Assembly: GCF_020531985.1 (NCBI RefSeq)
Contig: NZ_JAJAVQ010000001.1
Span: 930,001 to 994,000 of the forward strand
Reading direction: 5' to 3'
Origin: Rheinheimera aquimaris
GTDB lineage: Bacteria; Pseudomonadota; Gammaproteobacteria; Enterobacterales; Alteromonadaceae
DNA length: 64,000 nt
How positions within the stretch are numbered: position 1 is the stretch's first letter; every line of letters begins with the position of its first letter. A model generated the notes under the pieces. It made no database searches. It was not told the DNA's origin and saw only the letters and a list, made by a program, of their open reading frames with translations. The position numbers and the translations under genes were made by a program. Shown piece after piece: positions 53,562 through 61,896 of the stretch.

Positions 53562-54923
53562 CTATACCACTTTAGAGTAACGCTGCTGTCCCTGAGTTAA
53601 GTAAGCATCAAAACAGGCACAGATGCTGCGAACCCATAGCCTGCCGCTCTCAGTCACTTTAATGCGCTCAGCATATACTTCAACCAAACCATCTTCCATA
53701 AAGGGCTGTAAGCGTGCTAACGCCTCGGCGAAATATTGCCAGAAGCTGTTAATACGCCACTTTTGGTTAAACTGCTCGACATCAAGCTCGAAATGGCAGA
53801 TGAGCTGGCTGATAAGCGCTGCACGCAGTTTATCGTCACTATTGAGACTAAAACCGCGCTCTACCGGTAGCTGGTTGGTATTGATAGCCTGATAATATGC
53901 CGGCAGATCTTTAGCGTTTTGCCATAACACACCGCTTACCTGGCTGATACTGGATACGCCCAGGCCAATCAGTGCGTCCTGCCCTGCGGTGGTATAACCC
54001 TGGAAGTTACGCTGCAGTTTACCGGCTTGTTGCGCTTTAGCCAGTGCATCATCGGGCCGGGCAAAATGGTCCATACCGATAAACTGATAACCCGCGGCAA
54101 CAAAGCAGTTTATGGCCAGTTGCATCAGTTCCAGTTTCAACGTGGCATCCGGCAGGCTGGCGTTATCAATTTTATGCTGGGCGGCAAAGCGTTCTGGTAA
54201 GTGGGCATAGCTAAACAGTGAAATGCGATCCGGGTTCAGACGGATAATTTCATCAACCGTTTGTGCGAAGCTGGCCGGATGCTGAAATGGCAGGCCGTAT
54301 ATAAGATCAAGGTTAATCGACGTAAAACCCAAGGTCCGGCTTAACGCCACCTGATGACGAATAAGATCAGTATCCTGTACCCGGTTGATGGCAATTTGCA
54401 CTTTTTCATCTAAATCCTGCACACCGAAGCTAACGCGGTTAAAGCCCAGCGTACGCAAATGCCGTAGCTTTTCATCACTGCAACTGCGCGGGTCAATTTC
54501 AATACTGATTTCAGCATCACTGTTAATGGTAAAGTATTTGTGCAACAGCGCCATTAGGCGGCTAAGTTGCACTTCTGTCAGGAAAGTGGGTGTACCGCCG
54601 CCCAAATGCAACTGAGTAATGCGTTTATCACTCAGCAGTGGCGCATACAGCGCCATCTCTTCTGCCAGCGCATCAAGATACGTGTCCGCTTTATGCTGAT
54701 GTCGAGTGATCACTTTATTACAACCACAGTAGTAACACAGCTTATGGCAAAACGGGATATGCAGATATAAACTCAGTTCAACCGTACTTTGTTGTATTGT
54801 CTGAAAGATTTGTTTGCAGTCAAAGTCTTGGCTTAACGCCAATGCAGTAGGGTAAGACGTATACCGTGGGCCATTAATATTGTATTTACTGATGAGCTTC
54901 GGGTCCCAGCTAACTGATGTCAT
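53562..54923 (-). CDS. hemN: Oxygen-independent coproporphyrinogen III oxidase
   Basis: A 453-residue radical-SAM enzyme that makes protoporphyrinogen IX without oxygen. It begins YNINGPRYTSYPTAL. The cluster motif is YLHIPFCHKLCYYCGCNKV (C-x3-C-x2-C plus extra Cys), followed by LHLGGGTPTFL, IEIDPRS and GFNRVSFGVQD. The C-terminal winged region includes GMDHFARPDDALAKA. I chose ATG 54923 with AGAGG 5 bp upstream; an ATG 30 bp earlier lies inside a repeat. Haem is needed for NarI, NorB and cytochromes under anaerobiosis. Its 5' leader abuts a palindromic element. Confidence 0.95.
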   Translation of the reverse strand: MTSVSWDPKLISKYNINGPRYTSYPTALALSQDFDCKQIFQTIQQSTVELSLYLHIPFCHKLCYYCGCNKVITRHQHKADTYLDALAEEMALYAPLLSDKRITQLHLGGGTPTFLTEVQLSRLMALLHKYFTINSDAEISIEIDPRSCSDEKLRHLRTLGFNRVSFGVQDLDEKVQIAINRVQDTDLIRHQVALSRTLGFTSINLDLIYGLPFQHPASFAQTVDEIIRLNPDRISLFSYAHLPERFAAQHKIDNASLPDATLKLELMQLAINCFVAAGYQFIGMDHFARPDDALAKAQQAGKLQRNFQGYTTAGQDALIGLGVSSISQVSGVLWQNAKDLPAYYQAINTNQLPVERGFSLNSDDKLRAALISQLICHFELDVEQFNQKWRINSFWQYFAEALARLQPFMEDGLVEVYAERIKVTESGRLWVRSICACFDAYLTQGQQRYSKVV

Positions 54924-54934
54924 AATTACCTCTG

Positions 54935-55061
54935 TATACCCTTCGTCTTTCAAGATGCACGGTTGTTGCTGCGTTCACTCACCCCAATCACTTAGTACAG
55001 CTAAGCTCATGGGGATTCGCTCACTTGCCGCCTACGTGCATCTTAAAATCCATTGGGTATA
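54935..55061. mobile_element. MITE-like palindromic element in the hemN leader
   Basis: A 127-bp sequence with terminal inverted repeats. TATACCC starts both ends, and 27 nt in from each end lies AAGATGCACG on opposite strands. The interior is an imperfect palindrome (CTCACCCC...GGGGATTCGCTCAC; CTTAG-TAC-AGCTAAG). It has no coding capacity. Its left end lies immediately next to the hemN Shine-Dalgarno. It resembles short palindromic repeats I recall from marine gammaproteobacterial genomes; copy number cannot be tested here. Confidence 0.75.
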
Positions 55062-55076
55062 GATCTATAGCCATTA

Positions 55077-55568
55077 TCAAGGTGTTTGTATCATTTGTTG
55101 CTGTGACAGCCATGTCAGGCTGCGAGACAAAGCTGCGGGTAAACGCTCCGGGCCTATAGCATCAAGCAGGTTTTTGCAGTACAAGCCGAGCTCAGTATCA
55201 CCTAACATGTGTAAACGGCGGCGGAAAAAAAGTGTATCCGGGTCGACCTGATTACTTATCATTGCAATAAAATCGGCAAACTCAGCTTTTAACAGTAAAT
55301 CCTGCTGTGTCGGGTTAAGTTCTATCTGTAATCGGTTGCGATTAAGCCTGATACCAAATTGCAGGCCAATATCAGACACAGCAACAACCACCTGTTTATT
55401 GCCCATGAACGCCAGCTCGTTTTGCTTAAGTTCGCTATGAAAAAAGCGGTTCAGGCTGCACTCTAGCATTTTGCCCTGAACACTACCGGGCACATAACGG
55501 GTAACCCGATGCATCATTGTGGGTAGACCCGCTACCAACTTGTGATTAACTCTTTTAATATCAAACAT
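55077..55568 (-). CDS. ubiT: UbiT: SCP2-domain protein for anaerobic ubiquinone synthesis
   Basis: A 163-residue SCP2 sterol-carrier-fold protein (YhbT in E. coli): LVAGLPTMMHRVTRYVPGSVQGKMLECSLNRFFHSELKQNELAFMGNKQVVVAVSDIGLQFGIRL, then LNPTQQDLLLKAEFADFIAMISNQVDPDTLFFRRRLHMLGDTELGLYCKNLLDAI. UbiT is thought to bind ubiquinone intermediates. It diverges from ubiU across 113 bp, the same arrangement as in E. coli. All three ubiTUV genes are present, so the oxygen-independent pathway is probably complete. Confidence 0.92.
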   Translation of the reverse strand: MFDIKRVNHKLVAGLPTMMHRVTRYVPGSVQGKMLECSLNRFFHSELKQNELAFMGNKQVVVAVSDIGLQFGIRLNRNRLQIELNPTQQDLLLKAEFADFIAMISNQVDPDTLFFRRRLHMLGDTELGLYCKNLLDAIGPERLPAALSRSLTWLSQQQMIQTP

Positions 55569-55681
55569 ATATGCGCCTTACGCTTCACTGTGCCTCTATA
55601 ATAAAACCACAGTAAACACGCGTTGGCTATTCCCTGTCGGAGGTAGCTACGACGCCTAAACCTCAGGTCGAAAAGGTAAAA

Positions 55682-56674
55682 ATGGAGTTGCTTTGCCCAG
55701 CTGGAAGCATGCCAGCATTGAAGGCAGCCATAGAACATGGCGCTGATGCCGTATATATCGGCTTAAAAGACGACACGAATGCCCGCCATTTTGCCGGGTT
55801 AAATTTTGACGAAGCAAAGTTAAAAGAAGCTGTGCGTTTTGTGCATTTACATGGCAAAAAGTTGCACGTTGCCATTAACACTTTCGCACATCCGGATAAC
55901 TATCGCCGCTGGCAACACGCAGTAGAATTAGCAGCTAATGCCGGTGCAGATGTGCTGATCCTCGCCGATATTGCCATGCTTGCCTATGCTGCTGAACGCT
56001 TCCCGCATATAGAACGCCACCTGTCTGTACAAGCGTCGGCCACTAATGCCGCTGCGATTAATTTTTACCGTCAGTTTGGTATCAGCCGGGTAGTACTGCC
56101 CCGTGTATTATCAATACAACAGGTAAGAGCGCTGGCCAGAAGTTGCGACATTGATTTGGAAGTGTTTGCGTTCGGTAGCCTATGCATCATGGCTGAGGGT
56201 CGTTGTTACTTAAGCTCTTATATGACCGGGCAGTCGCCCAACACTGCCGGTGCTTGTTCTCCCGCAGCTTTTGTAAACTGGCAGGATAACGACGGCATAC
56301 TGGAATCGCGTTTAAATGGCATTCTGATAGACCGTTTTAGCCCGGGTGAGAACGCTGGCTACCCCACCTTATGTAAAGGCCGTTTTAGTGTCGGGGCAGA
56401 TACCTATCATGCTCTGGAAGAGCCAACCAGTTTAAACACGCTGGATTTATTACCGCAGTTATACGCGGAAGGTATTAGCTCGCTGAAAATTGAAGGCCGC
56501 CAGCGCAGCCCGGCATATGTGGCGCAAATTACCAAAGTATGGCGGGCCGCTATTGACGCGGTAATAGCCGCACCAGATCACTTTAGCGTACAGGCAGATT
56601 GGCAACATGTGCTTGCCAGTCTTTCTGAAGGCAGCCAGACCACACTGGGTGCTTATCACCGGCAATGGAAGTAA
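55682..56674 (+). CDS. ubiU: UbiU: U32-family FeS protein for anaerobic ubiquinone synthesis
   Basis: A 330-residue member of the peptidase U32 family (YhbU). It starts MELLCPAGSMPALKAAIEHGADAVYIGLK. Cysteines in FGSLCIMAEGRCYLSSY, then GACSPA and PTLCKGRF match the four ligands of the UbiU [4Fe-4S] cluster. With UbiV it hydroxylates the quinone ring without O2, probably using prephenate as oxygen donor, as shown for E. coli. The length matches E. coli (331). The ubiV start is 4 bp after the stop. Confidence 0.94.
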   Translation: MELLCPAGSMPALKAAIEHGADAVYIGLKDDTNARHFAGLNFDEAKLKEAVRFVHLHGKKLHVAINTFAHPDNYRRWQHAVELAANAGADVLILADIAMLAYAAERFPHIERHLSVQASATNAAAINFYRQFGISRVVLPRVLSIQQVRALARSCDIDLEVFAFGSLCIMAEGRCYLSSYMTGQSPNTAGACSPAAFVNWQDNDGILESRLNGILIDRFSPGENAGYPTLCKGRFSVGADTYHALEEPTSLNTLDLLPQLYAEGISSLKIEGRQRSPAYVAQITKVWRAAIDAVIAAPDHFSVQADWQHVLASLSEGSQTTLGAYHRQWK

Positions 56675-56678
56675 CAGC

Positions 56679-57551
56679 ATGAAATTTTCACTTGGCCCTG
56701 TGCAGTATTTTTGGCCCAAAGATCAGATGCTGCAATTTTACCGAGAGGTAGCAGATAGCGATTTTGATATTATTTATCTGGGTGAAACGGTATGCAGCAA
56801 ACGACGGGAATTAAAATTTGATGATTATTTCGCAATAGCTAAAACCTTACACGAGGCAGGCAAACAGGTATGTTTATCATCTATGACCTTGTATGAAGCG
56901 CCCGGCGAACTACGGGAGTTACGTAAGTACATTGATAACGGTGAATTTTTAGTTGAAGCCAACGATGTTGGCGCCATCAGTATGTTGCAGGAAAAAAACC
57001 TGCCGTTCGTAGCGGGCGCGGCGATTAATTGTTACAACCAGCATACTTTGCGTCAGCTTATCAGTATGGGACTTAGCCGCTGGGTTATGCCGGTAGAACT
57101 GTCAGGTCAGTGGCTTGCAGAAATACTAAGCCAAAGCGTTATTGCTGATATACGCTGCTGTTTCAATACCGAAGTATTTGCCTTTGGCCACTTGCCGCTG
57201 GCCTGGAGCGGCCGCTGCTTCACTGCCCGCTCAGAAAATCGCAGTAAGGATCAATGTGAATTATGCTGCATTAATTATCCTGCTGGGCGCGAGGTAAAAA
57301 GCCAGGATGGCACAGATGTGTTTGTACTCAACGGTATTCAGACCCAATCAGGCTTTCGCTACAATTTGGTGAACCAACTCAATACTATGGCGGATACAGT
57401 TGATATAGTGCGGTTAAGCCCACAAGTCGAAGGTACCTTTGACTGGCTGGCGAAATTTAAGGCCAATATTAACGGGGCAGCACCGCAGCAACTTAGTGTA
57501 ACTGACAGTAATGGTTACTGGCTAAATTTAGCCGGAATGGCGACTGGTTAG
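56679..57551 (+). CDS. ubiV: UbiV: U32-family FeS partner of UbiU
   Basis: A 290-residue U32-family protein (YhbV) starting MKFSLGPVQYFWPKDQMLQFY. The presumed FeS cysteines are in YLGETVCSKRRE, GRCFTARSENRSKDQCELCCIN. ATG 56679 directly follows ubiU; the ATG at 56607 lies inside ubiU and is not used. It forms the UbiU-UbiV heterodimer. The pathway would provide ubiquinone during nitrate respiration. Confidence 0.93.
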   Translation: MKFSLGPVQYFWPKDQMLQFYREVADSDFDIIYLGETVCSKRRELKFDDYFAIAKTLHEAGKQVCLSSMTLYEAPGELRELRKYIDNGEFLVEANDVGAISMLQEKNLPFVAGAAINCYNQHTLRQLISMGLSRWVMPVELSGQWLAEILSQSVIADIRCCFNTEVFAFGHLPLAWSGRCFTARSENRSKDQCELCCINYPAGREVKSQDGTDVFVLNGIQTQSGFRYNLVNQLNTMADTVDIVRLSPQVEGTFDWLAKFKANINGAAPQQLSVTDSNGYWLNLAGMATG

Positions 57552-57681
57552 TCAGTGACGGAACAAATGGGGCTGACGAAAAACTTAACTGAGAATCGAC
57601 TTACCCTAAGCTAACCGTTGCAGGCCAGGATGCTGACAAATTCGTCAGGAACGAATTTGAACAGCTGAGCTGGTCCGTAGG

Positions 57682-57736
57682 ATAAACTTCATGGATGAAG
57701 TTTATAATCGAGCCCCCAGGGATGGGTTTACGGCGT
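57682..57736. repeat. Palindromic interspersed repeat, copy B
   Basis: The hairpin ATAAACTTCA-TGG-ATGAAGTTTAT (57682-57705) is followed by GAGCCCCCAGGGATGGGTTT (57710-57729) and ACGGCGT. Copy A at 36598-36688 has the same core and box but different stem bases that still pair. This copy lies directly upstream of mogA and may form part of its leader. Confidence 0.7.
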
Positions 57737-57787
57737 GTTGGCGTGGGTAAGTCGGTTCGATTGATGCAACAAGACGCAGGATTTCGA

Positions 57788-58324
57788 ATGACTACACAAA
57801 AGGCCAAAATTGGCATTGTTACAGTAAGCGACCGCGCCAGTGCCGGTATTTATGAAGATATCTCTGGTAACGCTATTATCGATACGCTAAAAGATTATTT
57901 AACCAGCGACTGGCAGGCCGAATACCGCTTGATCCCTGATGAACAACCACTAATAGAACAGACACTACGTGAGCTGGCGGACGAAACCGGCTGCTGCTTA
58001 ATTGTCACCACAGGCGGCACAGGCCCGGCAAAGCGTGATGTAACACCTGAAGCGACCGAAGCAGTATGTGACAGAATGATGCCTGGTTTTGGCGAGCTGA
58101 TGCGCGCTGAGTCACTAAAATACGTGCCAACCGCCATCTTGTCCCGCCAGACAGCGGGGTTACGTGGAAGCAGCTTAATTATCAACCTGCCAGGTAAACC
58201 CAAAGCCATTCGTCAGTGCCTCGATGCCGTGTTCCCGGCAGTGCCTTATTGTATCGATTTGATGAACGGGCCTTATCTTGAGTGCAATGAAGCAGTGATT
58301 AAAGCATTTCGGCCGAAAAGCTGA
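57788..58324 (+). CDS. mogA: Molybdopterin adenylyltransferase
   Basis: About 178 residues of the MogA fold: KIGIVTVSDRASAGIYEDISGNAI, CLIVTTGGTGPAKRDVTPEATEAV (intact GGTGPA-x-RD), PGFGELMRAESLKYVPTAILSRQTAGLRGSSLIINLPGKPKAIRQCL. It adenylates molybdopterin before MoeA inserts Mo. I chose ATG 57788 with AGGA upstream; the ATG at 57695 starts within the repeat. The motifs are more canonical than in the MoaB at 12.4 kb, so this is probably the active enzyme. Confidence 0.92.
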   Translation: MTTQKAKIGIVTVSDRASAGIYEDISGNAIIDTLKDYLTSDWQAEYRLIPDEQPLIEQTLRELADETGCCLIVTTGGTGPAKRDVTPEATEAVCDRMMPGFGELMRAESLKYVPTAILSRQTAGLRGSSLIINLPGKPKAIRQCLDAVFPAVPYCIDLMNGPYLECNEAVIKAFRPKS

Positions 58325-58326
58325 CA

Positions 58327-60090
58327 TTAGCGCCGAAGCAAAAACAGCCATACCACCAGCAACAAGGTAATAAACCAAAAGCTGGATAACAATTGCCAGA
58401 ACAGCAACGGGTTGGTTTTGTGCTCCTGCTTGACTTCTTCGTGCAAAAATGCCGGATTGGGTTGCTGTAAGTCAGTCAGTAATTGGCTGATACTATGATA
58501 GCGTTGCGATAAATCCAGGCTGACACCTTTTTGCAGTGCCCGATCAAACCAGGTAGGGATCACAGCATTAAACTGACTTGCATTGTGATATCGCAGTTTA
58601 TCGTAGTCCGAAGCTGTGCGGCACTCTTCGACTGCGTTGCCATAAGGTAAATGACCGCCGCTGAAGAGTTCATAAGCTATAGTGGCCAGTGCATAAATAT
58701 CGCCCTGTACGCCAGAATTGTGTCCTAGCAAGTAATGCGGATCTGAATAAGCTGCGGTTCCCAACGCAGCCTCATGTTGCAAAGGGCTGTATATTTCAGC
58801 CAGTCCGGCAATAAATACCGAACCAAAATCAACAATTTTTAATCTGCCATCTGACAGATACATGATGTTGCCTGGCTTTAAATCCTGATGTATCGCGCCC
58901 ATGCGGTGAAAGGCGGTAAGCCCCCCGGCAATCTGTTTTACTAACTGTATCGCTACCGCTGGTTTTAATGGCTTAGGTTGTTGTTCAAACCAGCTTTCCA
59001 AACTTTGCCCCGGTAAATATTCCATTAAATAGTACAAGAAGCTGCGCGGCCTTGTTTGTCGGATCACGCTGACAACATATTCTGATGAAATTCGAAGCCC
59101 AATCCATTCTTCACGGACAAATCGATCAATATAGGCCGTATCGTCCTCATAATTTAACGAAGGACACTTAAGCACAAACTGAATTAGGCTTTCTTCGTCT
59201 TCAACCAGATATAAATGGCTGCGGCTGCTGGCAAACAACTCTTTGATGACTTTATAGCCATCTAATTTCATACCTACCGATAATGCCGGTGGAAAAGGTA
59301 AACGATTCAGATGCTCGCTCAAATCTTCCAGACTTTGCGTTGCCACCGCACTGACCTCTACCAGAATGAGGCTGACATTGTCGTCAGCGCCGTTGGCTAA
59401 AGCCTGTGTTTTCAGTTGCTGAGCGGTAGCTGCCAAATCTGAGGCCTTAGTAACCACAGCTTGTAGTATGTCAGGCCTGATAAAATCGGAAATACCATCT
59501 GAACAGAGCAAAAATCTGTCGCCAGCTTCTATCTTCACGCTGCCTGTTTGCAGTTCGATTTTCGCGTCCATGCCCAGCGCCCGGGCCAAAAACTGACGCT
59601 GTCCGGATAAAGTAGTTGTATGATCGACACTCAACTGACTAAGAACACCTGCACGCCAGTGATATAAACGACTATCACCGACATGAAAAAAGTACGCGGT
59701 TTGCGACTTTAACACCAGAGCAGTAAAAGTAGTCAGATAGCCTTTTTGCTCATAGGTAAACTGGTGACTCAATGCATACAACTCGTTGTTTATGGTTGCT
59801 AACAACTGCTGCGCACTATAAGAGACAGACCAGCTATCCGGCGTTTGATAGTACTCTTTACAAAACCGTTGTACAGCCGTAACACTGGCCTGCTGTCCTG
59901 CTTCTGCAGTGCTAACACCATCGGCCAGAGCAAAACAAGCACCTTTAAAAGTTAACAGGTGAGCATCGCCCGGCACTTCCATTGCGATAGCATCTTCATT
60001 CGCCAGTTTAATGCCGGCATCAGTCACACCACCGTACTGAAGCTGCAATTGTGCTGCACTCACCTGTATATCCTTACGTATTGCCTGCAT
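58327..60090 (-). CDS. PP2C phosphatase and Ser/Thr kinase fusion with C-terminal membrane anchor
   Basis: About 587 residues. The N-terminal PP2C domain (about 15-245) has GGVTDAGIKLANEDA, FALADGVSTAEAGQQAS, FFHVGDSRLYHW, LLCSDGISD and DDNVSLILV. The kinase domain (about 275-545) has ATP-site Lys FVLKCPS, catalytic loop HQDLKPGNIMYL and DFG in KIVDFGSVFIAG. The glycine loop is degraded: ELFASSRSHLYL replaces GxGxxG. A single helix (LLSSFWFITLLLVVWLFLL) ends the protein. It follows and overlaps a nitrate transporter gene, a pairing seen in other proteobacteria, suggesting control of nitrate uptake; targets are unknown. A GTG one codon upstream overlaps the transporter stop. Confidence 0.88.
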   Translation of the reverse strand: MQAIRKDIQVSAAQLQLQYGGVTDAGIKLANEDAIAMEVPGDAHLLTFKGACFALADGVSTAEAGQQASVTAVQRFCKEYYQTPDSWSVSYSAQQLLATINNELYALSHQFTYEQKGYLTTFTALVLKSQTAYFFHVGDSRLYHWRAGVLSQLSVDHTTTLSGQRQFLARALGMDAKIELQTGSVKIEAGDRFLLCSDGISDFIRPDILQAVVTKASDLAATAQQLKTQALANGADDNVSLILVEVSAVATQSLEDLSEHLNRLPFPPALSVGMKLDGYKVIKELFASSRSHLYLVEDEESLIQFVLKCPSLNYEDDTAYIDRFVREEWIGLRISSEYVVSVIRQTRPRSFLYYLMEYLPGQSLESWFEQQPKPLKPAVAIQLVKQIAGGLTAFHRMGAIHQDLKPGNIMYLSDGRLKIVDFGSVFIAGLAEIYSPLQHEAALGTAAYSDPHYLLGHNSGVQGDIYALATIAYELFSGGHLPYGNAVEECRTASDYDKLRYHNASQFNAVIPTWFDRALQKGVSLDLSQRYHSISQLLTDLQQPNPAFLHEEVKQEHKTNPLLFWQLLSSFWFITLLLVVWLFLLRR

Positions 60091-60092
60091 CA

Positions 60093-61589
60093 CTAACCGA
60101 CATTAATGCGATGCACTGTACCGTCTTCACCGACCTCAACAATATGGCCTTTCGGGTCTTGCAGAAACATTACTGCAACAAGGCCTATTAATGCTGAAGC
60201 AGAAATTACGTAGAAGAACATGCTGTAACTGACATAACTTAGCACCGTCAAGTACACTACAGCGCCAACATTACCATAGGCTCCCGCCATACCGGCAATT
60301 TGCCCTGTCATACTGCGTTTAATCAACGGCACTATGGCAAATACAGCACCTTCACCGGCCTGAACAAAGAAACTACATGCCATGGTGGCCAACACGGCAA
60401 GCGGGATCCACCAGTGGCTGTCCATCATGCCCATTAAAAAGTAACCTGCAGCCAAACCACCAATTAAGATAAGCATGCTTTTGCGCCGGCCAAATTTATC
60501 AGAGAACCAACCACCCATAGGCCTTGATACCAGATTCATAAAGGCAAAACCTGATGCCAGCAACCCCGCTTGTACTGCGCTTAAACCCTGGAACGTTTCC
60601 AAAAAGTACAATGGCAACATAGATACCACAGCCAGTTCAGAACCAAAGGTGGCGAAGTAGGCGATATTTAATATGCCCACCTGCTTAAAGCTGTATTTAT
60701 CTGTCTCTGGTACCCCTGCACGCAGATGCTCAACGTTAATCCGCCAGGTTTGCTGTGTTTGCACGACAAAAAGAACTATCAAGCCTGCCCACAGTGCATA
60801 CATCATATCTACCGAATATAAGTTCACACCCGCCGGTGACAAGCGCCAGGCCAGCATTGCCAATGCCAGATACATAGGGATATTCATCGCGATTAAGCCG
60901 TACAACGCTCCCCAACTGGTTACCAACATGGCGCCGGTTTTTTTAGGTTTAAAGTACACAGAGCCCTTGGGCGTATTGCGGGCAAATTTATAAAATACCA
61001 AGGCATACACGGCGCTGATTACACCCACTGAAGCTATGGCGTAGCGCCAGCCATCTTCACCACCAAATGCTAATGCCAAAGCTGGCAAAGTCATCGCTGC
61101 GGCTGCCGAGCCAAAATTACCCCAGCCACCGTAAATGCCCTCCGCAGTGCCAACCTGATGATGTGGAAACCATTCTCCCACCAGTCGAATGCCAACCACA
61201 AAGCCGGCGCCGACAAAGCCCAGTAGAAAACGGAACAGTGCCAGTGCTGAGTAGGTATCAGCGAAAGCAAAGCCGATACACAACAGTGCAGAGATAAACA
61301 GTAACAAAGAGTACATGATGCGCGGACCATAGCGGTCAACCAGCATGCCAACCACTATGCGTGCCGGTATCGTGATAGCGACGTTTAAAATAAGCAGTGC
61401 TTTGATCTGGGTGTCGCTCAGTGCCAATGCCTGTTTTATATGAATTAGCAGCGGTGCGTGCGCAAACCACATTACAAAGGTCAGAAAAAATGCAAACCAG
61501 GTCAGATGCAGCATTTTTATCTTTTGATCAGCCAAATTTAGCAGGTTTAACCTACTGCCACCGTGTTGTGCTAAAGCAGGGCCAGCCAT
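60093..61589 (-). CDS. Nitrate/nitrite major-facilitator transporter, assimilation (NasA/NarK) type
   Basis: About 498 residues with 12 predicted helices. It begins with a short polar tail, then [23 protein letters not shown]. Nitrate-porter motifs are [20 protein letters not shown] (helix-2 Arg), [33 protein letters not shown] and [36 protein letters not shown] chose ATG 61589 with GGAGG upstream. It overlaps the kinase-phosphatase gene downstream. It differs clearly from the NarK at 25.5 kb and the one at 61.9 kb. Confidence 0.88.
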   Translation of the reverse strand: MAGPALAQHGGSRLNLLNLADQKIKMLHLTWFAFFLTFVMWFAHAPLLIHIKQALALSDTQIKALLILNVAITIPARIVVGMLVDRYGPRIMYSLLLFISALLCIGFAFADTYSALALFRFLLGFVGAGFVVGIRLVGEWFPHHQVGTAEGIYGGWGNFGSAAAAMTLPALALAFGGEDGWRYAIASVGVISAVYALVFYKFARNTPKGSVYFKPKKTGAMLVTSWGALYGLIAMNIPMYLALAMLAWRLSPAGVNLYSVDMMYALWAGLIVLFVVQTQQTWRINVEHLRAGVPETDKYSFKQVGILNIAYFATFGSELAVVSMLPLYFLETFQGLSAVQAGLLASGFAFMNLVSRPMGGWFSDKFGRRKSMLILIGGLAAGYFLMGMMDSHWWIPLAVLATMACSFFVQAGEGAVFAIVPLIKRSMTGQIAGMAGAYGNVGAVVYLTVLSYVSYSMFFYVISASALIGLVAVMFLQDPKGHIVEVGEDGTVHRINVG

Positions 61590-61703
61590 AACATCCTCCA
61601 AAGGATCAACATTAAATTGCTGCAAGTGTAAACAGACCAATAGGCAAAATCATTGATGTAAGACAATGCAAAAATCTATTTTTAAGCAATAAAAACAACG
61701 TGA

Positions 61704-61719
61704 TACCTAATAGTAGGTA
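61704..61719. promoter_or_regulatory. NarL/NarP-like 7-2-7 site between two nitrate transporter genes
   Basis: TACCTAA-TA-GTAGGTA fits the paired-heptamer layout with two mismatches. It lies 193 bp before the plus-strand transporter and 115 bp before the minus-strand one. TACCTAC-TT-CGGTGTA near 61772 and TTGATGTAAGACAA near 61653 are weaker NarL-like and FNR-like matches. Confidence 0.5.
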
Positions 61720-61896
61720 GTCGCAATATTGCCCCAAATGCCCAACACTTCAGAGCGTCATACCTACTTCGGTGTAATAGCAATTCGATTCTTCGGTGTT
61801 TTAACGCTTTTGAGGTACACCTTCGTTGTCGCATTTTTACGCTTGCATTAGCGCTACACTGCTAATTGAAAAAGAATTCTGTTAAATGGGGTATTG

